Shown: piece by piece, positions 17,552-27,628 of the stretch
How the letters are laid out: each line of letters opens with the position of its first letter
Numbering within the stretch: the first letter of the stretch is position 1
Origin: Mycolicibacterium austroafricanum
GTDB lineage: Bacteria > Actinomycetota > Actinomycetes > Mycobacteriales > Mycobacteriaceae
NCBI RefSeq assembly: GCF_902705885.1
Contig: NZ_CACSIP010000014.1
Span: 47,305 to 111,304, forward strand
DNA length: 64,000 nucleotides
Direction: 5' to 3'
Made by a program: the position numbers and the translations under genes
Notes under the pieces: model-generated
What the model was told of the DNA's origin: nothing
Databases searched by the model: none
What the model saw: only the letters and a program-made list of their open reading frames with translations

Positions 17552-19012
17552 TCAGACGCGCGGCGGGCCGTTCTCGTTCCACCACTCGCGCAGTTCCGCG
17601 ACGGCCTCGTCATGGCTGAGGGGCCCACGGTCGAGCCTGAGCTCCTTGAGATGGCTCCATGCCCGCCCCACCAGCGGGCCCGCCGGAATGTTGAGGATCC
17701 GCATGATCTCGTTGCCGTCGAGGTCCGGGCGGACCCGGGCGAGATCCTCCTTGGCGGCGATCTCGTCGATGCGGTGCTCGAGGTCGTCGTAGTTGGCCTG
17801 CAACCGTGCCGCTCGGCGCTTGTTGCGGGTGGTGCAGTCGGCGCGGACCAGCTTGTGCAGCCGCGTCAACAGGGGGCCGGCGTCGGTGACGTAGCGGCGC
17901 ACCGCCGAATCGGTCCACCGGCCATCGCCGTAGCCGTGGAACCGCAGGTGTAGGTAGACCAGCTGTGAGACGTCGTCGACCATCTGTTTGGAGTACTTCA
18001 GCGCCCGCATCCGCTTGCGCGTCATTTTCGCCCCGACCACCTCGTGGTGATGGAAGCTCACCCCGCCGTCGGGCTCATGCCTGCGCGTCGCGGGCTTGCC
18101 GATGTCGTGCAGCAACGCCGCCCAGCGCAACACCAGGTCCGGCCCGTCGGGACCCTCCAGATCGATCGCCTGGCGCAGCACCGTCAGCGAATGCTGGTAG
18201 ACGTCCTTGTGCTGGTGGTGCTCGTCGATCGCCATCCGCATCGCCCCCACCTCGGGCAGCACCACCTCACCCAGCCCGGTCTGCACCATCAGGTCCACCC
18301 CGGCGACCGGGTCGGCGCCCAGCAGCAGCTTGTCCAACTCGTGGGCCACCCGTTCCGCGGTGATCCGCCCCAGCGCCGGCGCCATCTCCTCGAGTGCGCG
18401 GCGCACGCGGGCCGCCACTGTGAAGCCGAGCTGGGAGACGAACCTGGCCGCACGCAGCATGCGCAGCGGATCGTCGCCGAACGACACCTCCGGCGCCGAC
18501 GGGGTGTCGAGCACCCCGGCGCGCAGCGCAGCCAGGCCGCCGAGCGGGTCGAGGAACTCCGCCGGCCCCGCCGGGGTGATCCGCACCGCCATCGCGTTGA
18601 CCGTGAAGTCGCGGCGCACCAGGTCCTCGTCGAGGCTGTCCCCGAAGCGCACCTCGGGGTTACGGGAGACCTGGTCGTAGGAGTCGGCCCGGAAGGTGGT
18701 CAGTTCCAGCCGGTCGGCACCCTTGCCGACGCCGATCGTGCCGAACTCGATGCCGGTATCCCACAGCGCGTCTGCCCAGCCGCGCAGGAACCGCTGCATC
18801 TGCTCGGGGCGTGCGTCGGTGGTCAGATCCAGATCGGTGCCGAGCCGGCCGAGCAGCGCGTCGCGGACGCTGCCGCCGACCAGATACAGCTCGTGTCCGT
18901 TGTCGGCGAACAGCCGGCCGAGCGCGCGCAGCACCTCGCCGTGCCGGTTCAGCGACACCTGAGCAGCGGCCAGCAGTTCGGCTGCGTCTTCCTCGGAGGT
19001 GGGGTCAGGCAC
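17552..19012 (-). CDS. pcnA: CCA tRNA nucleotidyltransferase / poly(A) polymerase family
   Basis: 486 aa, GTG start at 19012 ([10 protein letters not shown]). Class II nucleotidyltransferase motifs: [20 protein letters not shown] with the catalytic D-x-D, then [11 protein letters not shown], then the ARFVSQLGF helix. An HD phosphohydrolase domain follows ([17 protein letters not shown]). The enzyme adds or repairs the 3' CCA of tRNA, or polyadenylates RNA; motif content fits the actinobacterial CCA-adding type. Divergent from mutT4, whose first codon is 85 nt away, as in the Rv3907c-Rv3908 arrangement. Confidence 0.94.
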   Translation of the reverse strand: MPDPTSEEDAAELLAAAQVSLNRHGEVLRALGRLFADNGHELYLVGGSVRDALLGRLGTDLDLTTDARPEQMQRFLRGWADALWDTGIEFGTIGVGKGADRLELTTFRADSYDQVSRNPEVRFGDSLDEDLVRRDFTVNAMAVRITPAGPAEFLDPLGGLAALRAGVLDTPSAPEVSFGDDPLRMLRAARFVSQLGFTVAARVRRALEEMAPALGRITAERVAHELDKLLLGADPVAGVDLMVQTGLGEVVLPEVGAMRMAIDEHHQHKDVYQHSLTVLRQAIDLEGPDGPDLVLRWAALLHDIGKPATRRHEPDGGVSFHHHEVVGAKMTRKRMRALKYSKQMVDDVSQLVYLHLRFHGYGDGRWTDSAVRRYVTDAGPLLTRLHKLVRADCTTRNKRRAARLQANYDDLEHRIDEIAAKEDLARVRPDLDGNEIMRILNIPAGPLVGRAWSHLKELRLDRGPLSHDEAVAELREWWNENGPPRV

Positions 19013-19084
19013 GTCCGAAGACCCTACTGGTCACAGCCGTGTCACCGACCGGCGAGTGTGGCGAGTGCTGCTGTTCATGCCAGC

Positions 19085-19097
19085 TACTATCGCTTGG
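19085..19097 (+). promoter_or_regulatory. -10 element for leaderless mutT4
   Basis: TACTAT at 19085-19090 fits the mycobacterial -10 and ends 7 nt before the GTG at 19098. No ribosome site is present. This also decides the start codon against upstream in-frame candidates. Confidence 0.6.
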
Positions 19098-19883
19098 GTG
19101 TCGGACGGCGAGCAGCCCAAACCCCGACGGCGCCGCGGCCGGCGCCGCGGCCGACGTGCGGCAGGCCCCCCCGAGGCCGCCGATGACCAGTCCAGCACTC
19201 ACCGGAAACATCCTCCGCCGAACGGCTCCGGCGAGCAGTCCGCTCCGGCACCGAAACCCCAGAGATCGCGACCCCGACGGCCCCCGGAACGGCTGCGCAC
19301 CGTGCACGAGACGTCGGCGGGAGGCCTGGTCATCGACGGTATCGACGGTCCGAAGGACAGTCAGGTCGCGGCGCTGATCGGCCGTATCGACCGGCGAGGA
19401 CGGATGTTGTGGTCGCTGCCCAAAGGCCACATCGAGATGGGTGAGACCGCCGAGCAGACCGCCATCCGCGAGGTCGCCGAGGAGACCGGAATCCAGGGCA
19501 GCGTGCTCGCGGCGCTGGGCTCCATCGACTACTGGTTCGTCACCGAGGGCCGGCGCGTGCACAAGACCGTGCACCATTACCTGATGCGGTTTCTCGGCGG
19601 TGAACTCTCCGATGAGGACATCGAGGTCAGCGAGGTGGCCTGGGTGCCCCTGAGGGAGTTGCCGTCCCGGCTGGCCTACGCCGACGAACGGCGCCTGGCC
19701 GCGGTCGCCGACGACCTGATCGACAAGCTGCACACCGACGGGCCCGAAGCCCTGCCGCCACTACCCCGGACCACACCGCGGCGGCGCGGGCAGACCCACT
19801 CCCACACGCGTCGACACCGCAACGACCCCACCGCTCAACCACAGCCCGGCCGGCGGACGAACGGCTGCGGACCCGGGCCGTGA
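19098..19883 (+). CDS. mutT4: Nudix hydrolase MutT4
   Basis: 261 aa from GTG at 19098 ([20 protein letters not shown]). A very basic, Arg-rich N-terminal tail of about 70 residues precedes the Nudix domain. The Nudix box is complete: [20 protein letters not shown] followed by TGI (Gx5Ex7REUxEExGU). The C-terminal tail is Pro/Arg/His-rich. Family members cleave nucleoside diphosphate-linked substrates; Rv3908 is named MutT4 and is linked to mutation avoidance. The last 4 nt (GTGA) overlap the start of the DUF6049 gene, so translation is coupled. Confidence 0.92.
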   Translation: MSDGEQPKPRRRRGRRRGRRAAGPPEAADDQSSTHRKHPPPNGSGEQSAPAPKPQRSRPRRPPERLRTVHETSAGGLVIDGIDGPKDSQVAALIGRIDRRGRMLWSLPKGHIEMGETAEQTAIREVAEETGIQGSVLAALGSIDYWFVTEGRRVHKTVHHYLMRFLGGELSDEDIEVSEVAWVPLRELPSRLAYADERRLAAVADDLIDKLHTDGPEALPPLPRTTPRRRGQTHSHTRRHRNDPTAQPQPGRRTNGCGPGP

Positions 19884-22282
19884 CCGGCCCGCACGTACGG
19901 CTTCTCGTTGCGGTCGTCGCGCTGCTGTTGGCCGTCGCGCCTGGCGCCGCTCCCTACGTCGCCGGTGCCCAACCAGGCTCCACCGAGTTCCTGCAGGTGC
20001 AGATCGACAGCGTCACCCCCGACATCGTCACCACCACCAGCGAGCCGTTGGTGACGGTCACCGGCGAAGTCCGCAACGTCGGCGACCGCCCGGTGCGCGA
20101 CGTCGTGGTCCGGCTCGAACGTGCCGCGGCCACCGCCACCTCGAGCGAACTGCGCACCGACCTCGCCGGCAACGTCGACCAGTACCAGCCGGTCGCCGAC
20201 TTCATCACTGTGGCACCGGAAATGGCGCGCGGACAGGCTGTTCCGTTCCGGTTGGCCTACCCGATGCGGTCCCCCGACCAGCCGTCGCTGGACATCGAGG
20301 CCCCCGGCGTCTACCCCGTGATGATCAACGTCAACGGCACCCCCGACTACGGGGCGCCCGCCCGGCTGGACGACTCACGGTTCCTGTTGCCGGTGCTCGG
20401 CGTACCGCCGGTCGGGGGTTCGGATGCCAGCGCCAGCGAGGCCCTCGACTCCGCCGTGCCACCCGACACCACCAGACCCGTCGGGCTGACCATGTTCTGG
20501 CCGCTGGCCGACCGTCCCCGACTGGCCGCCGGCGCGCCCGGCGGCACCACCCCGGTCCGGCTGATCGACGACGTCCTCGCGACGTCGCTGGCCCCCGGCG
20601 GTCGGCTGGACACCATGCTCTCCGCCGTCGACTTCGCGACCGGCGTGGCGGTCGACTCCGGCGGAGCGCTCACCCGCGCACTGTGTCTGGCCGTCGACCC
20701 CGACCTGCTCGTCACCGTCAACGCGATGACCAACGGCTACGTCGTCAACGACGCCGCCGACGCAGGGCCGGGCACCCCCACCCACCAGGGCGCCGGCCAG
20801 CAGGCCGCCATCGACTGGCTGGCCCGGCTCAAGACACTGGCCCAGCGCATGTGCGTGGTGCCGACCACCTATGCGCAGGCCGACCTCGACGCGCTGCGCC
20901 GCGTCGCCGACCCCGGCCTGTCCGCGATCGCCACCAACGCCGGCGACATCGTCGACCAGATCCTCGGCATCACCACCATCCGGGGCGTCAGCCTGGTCGG
21001 GGACGGACCGTTGACCGGGCCCGCCGTCCAGTTGCTGTCCGACCAGGGACCGACCGTCGCGATCGGCGCCGCCGCCCTCACCGGGCCGGGCGATTCCGGC
21101 GGCGTCGCACCCGAGTCGGCCGACACCGCGCCGGTGCGCTACACCCCCAACGTCGTCGCGGCGCCCTTCGACCCGGCGGTCGGCGCCGCACTGGCCGGCG
21201 CGGGCACCACCCCCGAGTCGCCGTCGTATCTGGAGCCGTCCCTCGACCTGGCGCTCAAACAGGACTCCGAGGTCGCCCGGCGCCAGGACGCGCTGGGGGC
21301 GCTGCTGTGGCGGAGCCTGAACCCCGACATCGAGCCGCGCACCGAGATCCTGATGCCGCCGCTGATGTGGAACCTGACACCGCAGGATGCCCAGTCGATG
21401 CTGACCACGGTGGCCACCGGCATCCGGGCCGGGCTCGCCGAGCCCCGGCCGCTGCCCGCGGTGCTCGACGAGGCTCGCGCGACGGCCCGCTCCGAGCCGA
21501 TGCCGGCGGGACCGCTGGGCAATCCGCGGGGACGGTTCGACGACGGCGTGGTGTCGGGCATCGCCGCGGTGACCGGCCGGCTCTGGGGTCTGACCGCCGC
21601 GTTGACCACCGACGAGCGCACCGGGCTGACCGGGCGTCAGTACACGGCCCCGCTGCGCGAGGATCTGCTTCGTGCACTGAGCCTTTCGGTGCCGCCCGAC
21701 GCCCGCAACGGCCTGGCCCAACAGCGGCTCACGACGGTGGGGCGCACGGTGGAGAATCTGTTCAACGCAGTCTCGATCGTCAACCCGGGTGGGTCCTACA
21801 CGCTGGCGACCGAACGCAGTCCGTTACCGCTGGCGTTGCGCAACGACCTGCCGGTGCCGATCCGGGTGCAGCTCGACATCGACGCGCCCCCCGGCATGAC
21901 CGTCACCGACATGGGTGAGATCGTGCTGCCGCCCGGCTACCTGCCGCTCAAGGTGCCGATCGAGGTGCACTTCACCCAGCGGGTCGCTGTCGACGTCACG
22001 CTGCGCACCGCCGACGGTCTGCCGCTGGGCGAACCGGTGCGGCTGTCGGTGCACTCCAACGCGTACGGCAAGGTGCTGTTCGTCATCACGCTGTCCGCCG
22101 GCGCGGTGCTGATCCTGCTCGCGGGCCGACGGTTGTGGCACCGGTTCCGCGGCCAACCCGACCGTGCTGATCTGGACCGCCCCGACCCGATCGAGGTGGC
22201 GATGTCCTACCGCGACGACGAGGGCGCCGGCGACACGACGCAGGAACGGCGCACCGATCCGGTGACCCGGCGGTGGAAATGA
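19880..22282 (+). CDS. DUF6049 exported membrane protein (Rv3909-like)
   Basis: 800 aa, GTG start at 19880 overlapping the mutT4 stop. The signal peptide ends near PYVAGAQ. The long ectodomain begins with an Ig-like strand set ([20 protein letters not shown]) and includes a central domain with [19 protein letters not shown] single transmembrane helix near the C-terminus ([20 protein letters not shown]) is followed by a short cytoplasmic tail. It always precedes murJ in mycobacteria and its stop overlaps the murJ start by ATGA, which suggests a joint role in envelope assembly. Biochemical function unknown. Confidence 0.88.
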   Translation: MTGPHVRLLVAVVALLLAVAPGAAPYVAGAQPGSTEFLQVQIDSVTPDIVTTTSEPLVTVTGEVRNVGDRPVRDVVVRLERAAATATSSELRTDLAGNVDQYQPVADFITVAPEMARGQAVPFRLAYPMRSPDQPSLDIEAPGVYPVMINVNGTPDYGAPARLDDSRFLLPVLGVPPVGGSDASASEALDSAVPPDTTRPVGLTMFWPLADRPRLAAGAPGGTTPVRLIDDVLATSLAPGGRLDTMLSAVDFATGVAVDSGGALTRALCLAVDPDLLVTVNAMTNGYVVNDAADAGPGTPTHQGAGQQAAIDWLARLKTLAQRMCVVPTTYAQADLDALRRVADPGLSAIATNAGDIVDQILGITTIRGVSLVGDGPLTGPAVQLLSDQGPTVAIGAAALTGPGDSGGVAPESADTAPVRYTPNVVAAPFDPAVGAALAGAGTTPESPSYLEPSLDLALKQDSEVARRQDALGALLWRSLNPDIEPRTEILMPPLMWNLTPQDAQSMLTTVATGIRAGLAEPRPLPAVLDEARATARSEPMPAGPLGNPRGRFDDGVVSGIAAVTGRLWGLTAALTTDERTGLTGRQYTAPLREDLLRALSLSVPPDARNGLAQQRLTTVGRTVENLFNAVSIVNPGGSYTLATERSPLPLALRNDLPVPIRVQLDIDAPPGMTVTDMGEIVLPPGYLPLKVPIEVHFTQRVAVDVTLRTADGLPLGEPVRLSVHSNAYGKVLFVITLSAGAVLILLAGRRLWHRFRGQPDRADLDRPDPIEVAMSYRDDEGAGDTTQERRTDPVTRRWK

Positions 22283-25200
22283 CCGGCCCCAGCCGGCGGG
22301 GCGGCCCCGCACCCCCGGTGCCACCCCGGCCGGTGCCGAAGCAACCCACCCCCCGCGCCGAACTCTCGGACTCGGCGGTCGTGTCCCGCTCATGGGGAAT
22401 GGCGGTGGCCACGCTGGTGAGTCGGCTCACCGGTTTCGCCCGGATCGTGCTGCTCGCGACCATCCTCGGCGCGGCGCTGTCCAGCGCGTTCACCGTGGCC
22501 AATCAGTTGCCCAACATGATCGCCGCGCTGGTGCTCGAGGCGACGTTCACGGCGATCTTCGTGCCGGTCCTGTCCCGCGCCGAACGTGACGACCCCGACG
22601 GCGGCAGCGCGTTCATCCGTCGGCTGCTCACCTTGGTCGTCACGTTGCTACTGGTGGTCACCATCGTCTCCACGCTCGCCGCGCCGCAGCTGGTCGACCT
22701 GATGCTGGGCTCCGATCCGATGGTCAACCGATCGCTGACCGTCGCGTTCGCCTTCCTGCTGCTGCCGCAGATCATCTTCTACGGCCTGTCATCGGTCTTC
22801 ATGGCAATTCTGAACACCCGCAACATCTTCGGGCCTCCGGCGTGGGCCCCGGTGGTGAACAACGTCATCGCGATCCTGACCCTCGGGCTCTACGTCCTGG
22901 TGCCGGGGGAGCTCTCTGTCGACCCCGTCGAGATGGGCAACGCCAAGCTGCTGGTGCTCGGCATCGGCACCACACTCGGCGTGATCGCCCAGGCCACAGT
23001 GCTATTCGTCGCGATCCGGGCCGAGCGGGTGAGCCTGCGCCCGCTGTGGGGTATCGACGATCGCCTCAAGAAGTTCGGCATGATGGCGCTGGCGATGGTG
23101 CTCTACGTCGTGGTCAGCCAGATCGGCTTCATCGTCGGCAACCAGATCGCCAGCGGCGCAGCCGCATCCGGTCCCGCCATCTACAACTACACCTGGCTGG
23201 TGCTGCAGCTGCCGTTCGGCGTCATCGGTGTCACGGTCCTGACCGTCGTGATGCCGCGGCTGTCCCGCAACGCCGCCGCCGACGACGGTCCCGCCGTGTT
23301 GGCCGACCTGTCCCTGGCCACCCGGCTGACGATGGTGACGCTGATCCCGATCGTGGCGGTGATGACGGTCGGCGGCCCGGCGATCGGCACCGCGCTGTTC
23401 GCCTACGGCAACTTCGGTGAGGTCGACGCCGGCTACCTCGGCATGGCGATCACGCTGTCGGCGTTCACCCTCGTCCCCTACGCCCTGGTGTTGCTGCAGC
23501 TGCGGGTGTTCTACGCGCGTCAGGAACCCTGGACACCGATCGTCCTGATCGTGGTCATCACCACGGTCAAGGTCGCCGCATCGCTGGCGGCCCCCCACCT
23601 CGCCGACGACCCGGACCTCGTCGCCGGCTATCTGGGAATGGCCAACGGGCTGGGCTTCCTGGCCGGTGCGATCGTCGGCTACCTGCTGCTGCGCGCCCGC
23701 CTGGACCCGCCCGGCGGACGGCTGATCGGATTGGACGTGGTCCGCACCATCCTGGTGACCATCGCAGCGTCGCTGGCCGCCGGCCTGACCGCCCACGTCA
23801 TCGACCAACTCCTCGGGCTCGAAGAGTTGACCAGCCATTGGGGCGGCGCCGGCTCCCTGCTGCGGCTGGCCGCCCTCGGCCTGGTGATGGTGCCGATCAT
23901 CGTCGCCGTGCTGCTGGCCGCCGGCGTGCCCGAGGCGAAGGCTGGCGTCGCCGCCGTGCAACGGCGCCTGCGACGCCGCCAGGCGGCAGCCGCGTCGCCA
24001 CCGAAGCCCTCCGACCGGCCACGTCCCACCCCAGGCCTCACGTACCCTGATCGCAGGGATTCGTCCTCGACACGCCAGCGGCAGCCTTCCACACCGGTGC
24101 GGCGGGGGCCTTCGGCCGAGGTTGCCGACGATTGGAGGGGGAAAGGACTCGCGGTGAGCGACAAATCCACTGGCGGTTCTCCCCGGGATTCTGAGTCCGC
24201 GGCCACCACCCGATTCGAACGAAGCTCAGGATCCGATTCGACGGCTCGGCCGTCGGGATCCGATTCGACGGCTCGGCCGTCGGGATCCGATTCGACGGCT
24301 CGGCCGTCAGGATCCGATTCGACGGCTCGGCCGTCGGCCGACGACTTCCACCCCGACGTCCCCGACGCCCCCTCCCACGCGGCGCCGTCCGAGCAGGTCA
24401 CCACCCAGACGCCGCGGCCAGCCCGCCCGGAATCGGCGCGGCCGCCCAAGCCTGATTCGGCGGCTCGGCCGCCGTCCGAATACGGGGGCGACCCGTCCCG
24501 CGAACCGCTGGCATTCGATCCGCCCCGAGAGCCGGCTCTCGAGACGGCGGTCGCCGCCGAAGACGCCCACCTGATCCCCGGAGCGATGATCGCCAACGGC
24601 CGCTACCGGCTCCTGGTGTTCCACGGCGGCCCGCCCCACCTGCAGTTCTGGCAGGCGCTCGACACCGCGCTGGACCGGCAGGTGGCCCTGACCTTCGTCG
24701 CCCCGGACGGCGAACTGCCCGAGCGACAGGTGAAGGAGATCCTGGACCGGACCCAACGGCTCAGCCGCCTCGACATGCCCGGCGTCGCACGGGTGCACGA
24801 CGTCGTGACCAGAGGCTCCGGCGGACTGGTGGTCTCCGAATGGATCCGCGGCGGCTCCCTCGCCGAGGTCGCCGACACCACGCCCTCACCGATCGGCGGA
24901 GCCCGCGCCATCCAGTCCCTGGCGGCGGCGGCGGAGGCCGCCCACCGAAGCGGGGTGGCGCTGTCGGTGGACCACCCCAGCCGGATCCGGGTCAGCATCG
25001 AAGGTGACGTGGCGCTCGCATTCCCCGCGACGCTGCCTGATGCCACACCCGACGACGACATCCGCGGGATCGGAGCGGCACTCTATGCGCTGCTGGTCGA
25101 TCGATGGCCGCTGCCTGAATCCGGTGAACCCAGCGGCCTCTCGCCTGCCGACCTGGACGCCGCGGGCCAACCCGTCGAACCCAGATCCGTCGACCGCGAC

Positions 25201-26043
25201 ATCCCGTTCCAGATCTCGGCCGCCGCATCGCACGCCGTCCAGGAGGGCGGCGGTATCCGCAGCGCGCCCACCTTACTGAACCTGTTGCAACAGGCGACGG
25301 CCATCGCCGACCGCACCGATCACCTCGCGCCGGTCGAGGATGCCGCGCCCGACACCCGCAACGGCGGCTGGCTCGGTCCAGCCGCCGACCCCGAGGCCGA
25401 AGCGCGCCGGCGCAAAGGGCTCATCGTCGGGCTGACCGTCGCGGCCGTGGTCGTCGTCGTCGCGGTGGTTCTGCTCGCGACGGTGCTGGGCCGGATCTTC
25501 GGCGACGTCGGCAGCGGCCTCGGCGGCGACGAACTCGGGCTGAACGCGCCGTCCTCCTCGGAGGAAGCCGATGCCGGCACCACCACCGACGGCTCGGTCA
25601 TCGAACCTGTTCGCGCGACGGTCTTCTCACCCGAAGGTGAGGCCGATGCGCCGGAGCTGGCCGGCCTGGCCATCGACGGCAACCCCACCACCGTCTGGCC
25701 CACCGACACGTACTCCGACGCGGTGCCGTTCCCCAACTTCAAGAACGGGGTCGGGTTGATGCTGCAGTTGCCAGAACCCGTCACCCTCGCGTCCGTCACG
25801 ATCAACCTCAACAGCACCGGTACCGCGGTCCAGATCCGGTCGTCGTCGACCGCGACGCCGTCGACGTTGGCCGATACCACCGCGCTCACCCAACCCACCA
25901 CACTGCGGTCGGGTTCCAACACCATCGAGATCGACGACGCGTCACCGACGTCGAACGTCCTGGTATGGATCTCCACACTGGGCACCGTCGGCGGGGAGAG
26001 CCGGTCCGACATCTCCGAGATCACCCTCGAAGCCGCGTCCTGA
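22279..26043 (+). CDS. murJ: lipid II flippase MurJ fused to pseudokinase (Rv3910-like)
   Basis: 1254 aa; ATG at 22279 overlaps the previous stop. Parts in order: MurJ/MviN transporter with about 14 membrane helices (residues about 35-560, e.g. SRLTGFARIVLLATILGAAL); a Ser/Pro/Arg-rich cytoplasmic linker with four perfect 9-residue repeats; a protein-kinase-like domain (about 765-1020) without the HRD/DFG catalytic motifs, so a pseudokinase; a single helix near 1047-1075; and an extracellular beta-rich discoidin-like domain. MurJ flips lipid II. In M. tuberculosis PknB phosphorylates the pseudokinase, which then recruits FhaA. pknB is present in this window. Confidence 0.95.
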   Translation: MTGPSRRGGPAPPVPPRPVPKQPTPRAELSDSAVVSRSWGMAVATLVSRLTGFARIVLLATILGAALSSAFTVANQLPNMIAALVLEATFTAIFVPVLSRAERDDPDGGSAFIRRLLTLVVTLLLVVTIVSTLAAPQLVDLMLGSDPMVNRSLTVAFAFLLLPQIIFYGLSSVFMAILNTRNIFGPPAWAPVVNNVIAILTLGLYVLVPGELSVDPVEMGNAKLLVLGIGTTLGVIAQATVLFVAIRAERVSLRPLWGIDDRLKKFGMMALAMVLYVVVSQIGFIVGNQIASGAAASGPAIYNYTWLVLQLPFGVIGVTVLTVVMPRLSRNAAADDGPAVLADLSLATRLTMVTLIPIVAVMTVGGPAIGTALFAYGNFGEVDAGYLGMAITLSAFTLVPYALVLLQLRVFYARQEPWTPIVLIVVITTVKVAASLAAPHLADDPDLVAGYLGMANGLGFLAGAIVGYLLLRARLDPPGGRLIGLDVVRTILVTIAASLAAGLTAHVIDQLLGLEELTSHWGGAGSLLRLAALGLVMVPIIVAVLLAAGVPEAKAGVAAVQRRLRRRQAAAASPPKPSDRPRPTPGLTYPDRRDSSSTRQRQPSTPVRRGPSAEVADDWRGKGLAVSDKSTGGSPRDSESAATTRFERSSGSDSTARPSGSDSTARPSGSDSTARPSGSDSTARPSADDFHPDVPDAPSHAAPSEQVTTQTPRPARPESARPPKPDSAARPPSEYGGDPSREPLAFDPPREPALETAVAAEDAHLIPGAMIANGRYRLLVFHGGPPHLQFWQALDTALDRQVALTFVAPDGELPERQVKEILDRTQRLSRLDMPGVARVHDVVTRGSGGLVVSEWIRGGSLAEVADTTPSPIGGARAIQSLAAAAEAAHRSGVALSVDHPSRIRVSIEGDVALAFPATLPDATPDDDIRGIGAALYALLVDRWPLPESGEPSGLSPADLDAAGQPVEPRSVDRDIPFQISAAASHAVQEGGGIRSAPTLLNLLQQATAIADRTDHLAPVEDAAPDTRNGGWLGPAADPEAEARRRKGLIVGLTVAAVVVVVAVVLLATVLGRIFGDVGSGLGGDELGLNAPSSSEEADAGTTTDGSVIEPVRATVFSPEGEADAPELAGLAIDGNPTTVWPTDTYSDAVPFPNFKNGVGLMLQLPEPVTLASVTINLNSTGTAVQIRSSSTATPSTLADTTALTQPTTLRSGSNTIEIDDASPTSNVLVWISTLGTVGGESRSDISEITLEAAS
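24229..24336. repeat. 27-bp tandem repeat in murJ linker
   Basis: Four adjacent 27-bp units start at 24229, 24256, 24283 and 24310; they are identical except for one base at the end of the third. Each encodes GSDSTARPS. A degenerate copy (PDSAARPPS) follows near 24450. The frame is preserved for any copy number. Confidence 0.92.
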
Positions 26044-26130
26044 GGCGGGCATCCCCAGCCGGGGCCCGACGTTGTCGCACGTCCGGCCGCCCACCCAAAA
26101 CTGGTGTCCGACACCCCCCGCGACCCCGTT

Positions 26131-26142
26131 TAGTGTTCGCCT
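26131..26142 (+). promoter_or_regulatory. -10 element for leaderless sigM
   Basis: TAGTGT at 26131-26136 ends 6 nt before the GTG at 26143. TAGTGTTCG is identical to the sequence before the SDR gene at 7972-7980. Confidence 0.4.
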
Positions 26143-26724
26143 GTGGGGATTCTCGGGGGAGTTCGAGGGCACAGCGAACGGCGACGCACCGATGCCGAGC
26201 TGATCGCCGCGCACGTCGCCGGTGACCGCTACGCATTCGAGGAGTTGTTCTACCGCCACCACCGCCAGCTCTACCGGCTGGCTGTGCTCACCAGCCGTGA
26301 CCCCGACGATGCCGCCGACGCCCTGCAGGATGCGCTGCTGGCCGCGCACCGCACCGCACGGACCTTCCGCAACGACTCGGCGGTGAGCAGCTGGCTGTAC
26401 CGCATCGTCGTCAATGCCTGCCTGGACCGGTTGCGCCGCAACAAAACCCACGCCTGTGACGAGCTGGACGACCAGCTGTGCCGGGCCCCGGATCCGACGG
26501 GTCGGGTGGACACCGCGATCGTGGTGGAGCGCGCCCTGATGCGACTTCCCGTCGCGCAGCGGGCAGCCGTCGTCGCCGTCGACATGCAGGGATACTCGGT
26601 CGCCGAGGCCGCGCGCATGCTCGGGGTCGCCGAGGGGACCGTGAAAAGCCGATGCTCACGCGCGCGCACCCGGCTCGCGCAGTCGCTGGAGTTCTTCGCG
26701 GCCGGAGCCGCCACCGTCGAGTGA
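26143..26724 (+). CDS. sigM: ECF RNA polymerase sigma factor SigM
   Basis: 193 aa, GTG start at 26143. Region 2: DRYAFEELFYRHHRQLYRLA, DPDDAADALQDALLAAHRTA and the -10-contacting FRNDSAVSSWLYRIVVNACL. Region 4: LPVAQRAAVVAVDMQGYSVA and EAARMLGVAEGTVKSRCSRA. Length and domain layout are those of a minimal ECF factor. Genes downstream encode its membrane anti-sigma factor and then thioredoxin reductase and thioredoxin, the same order as Rv3911-Rv3914. It likely drives a late or stress regulon once released from the anti-sigma factor. Confidence 0.95.
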   Translation: MGILGGVRGHSERRRTDAELIAAHVAGDRYAFEELFYRHHRQLYRLAVLTSRDPDDAADALQDALLAAHRTARTFRNDSAVSSWLYRIVVNACLDRLRRNKTHACDELDDQLCRAPDPTGRVDTAIVVERALMRLPVAQRAAVVAVDMQGYSVAEAARMLGVAEGTVKSRCSRARTRLAQSLEFFAAGAATVE

Positions 26725-26778
26725 GCCGGTCCGATAACCTCGAACGATCTCAAGGGTAACGACCGGCCGGGGGCAGCG

Positions 26779-27543
26779 ATGGACAGCGACGCGGGCCCAC
26801 GGCCTGACTCCAGTCCCGACCCTGATCCGTTGCAGCTGACACCCGCACTCCTCGCCGATCTGCAGGCAGGCCTGCTCGACGACGCCACCGCCGCGCGGGT
26901 GCGCAGTCGGGCCCGCACCGATCCGGAGGCGGGGCGAGTGCTGGCCGGACTCGACGCCGTGCGCCGCGAGCTGGCCCACCTGGGTACCGACGAACACTCC
27001 GCACCGGCAGTCCCTGCGTCCGTCACCGCCAAGGTGGGCGCCGCGCTGCGCGCCGCCCCACGGCCGGACACCGCCATCGGCCGGCACACCCCGGCCCGGC
27101 CCCGGCTCACCGGGGTGCAACGGGCCGGCCTCGCCGCCGGAATCTGCGCCGCAGCCGCCGCGGTTGTCCTCGGCGTTGTCCTGTTGGCCCGTGACCCCGG
27201 ACCCGCGTTCCCGGCGGGACCCACCGCGGCCCAGATCACCGCGGAATCGCCGGTCGGCGGCTTCCCGGTGCCTGACGGCCAGCTGCGCGCCGCACTGTCA
27301 CAGCCGCAGGAGCTGGGGCCGCTGGCCGACCCGCAGCGCCTCTCCTCCTGCCTGACCGGCCTCGGCTACTCCCCCAGACCGCCGGTGCTCGGGGGGCGTC
27401 CGGTCGACGTCGACGGCCGTCCCGCGGTGCTGCTGCTGGTCCCCGGCAATACCCCGGAGCAGATCAGCGCCGTAGTGGTGGCTCCGACGTGCAGTGCCGC
27501 GCACACCGGGCTGGTCGCCGAGACGGTGCTGACGCAGCGGTGA
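26779..27543 (+). CDS. rsmA: anti-sigma-M factor RsmA-like
   Basis: 254 aa. Cytoplasmic N-terminal part with LTPALLADLQAGLLDDATAA and RVRSRARTDPEAGRVLAGLD, resembling the anti-sigma zinc-less helical domain. One transmembrane segment follows (about residues 115-140, AGLAAGICAAAAAVVLGVVL), then an extracytoplasmic domain with SSCLTGLGYSPRPPVLGGRP. Position 54 nt after sigM identifies it as the SigM partner, as Rv3912. It should hold SigM at the membrane until a signal is received. No ZAS HxxxCxxC motif is seen. Confidence 0.85.
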   Translation: MDSDAGPRPDSSPDPDPLQLTPALLADLQAGLLDDATAARVRSRARTDPEAGRVLAGLDAVRRELAHLGTDEHSAPAVPASVTAKVGAALRAAPRPDTAIGRHTPARPRLTGVQRAGLAAGICAAAAAVVLGVVLLARDPGPAFPAGPTAAQITAESPVGGFPVPDGQLRAALSQPQELGPLADPQRLSSCLTGLGYSPRPPVLGGRPVDVDGRPAVLLLVPGNTPEQISAVVVAPTCSAAHTGLVAETVLTQR

Positions 27544-27628
27544 GGTCGTCGGGTGGGAACAGCGCGGCTTACCCTGGTGTTCTAACAACGCGGTCGTATG
27601 AATGCTTGCCGCAGGCAGAAAGGCTCCC

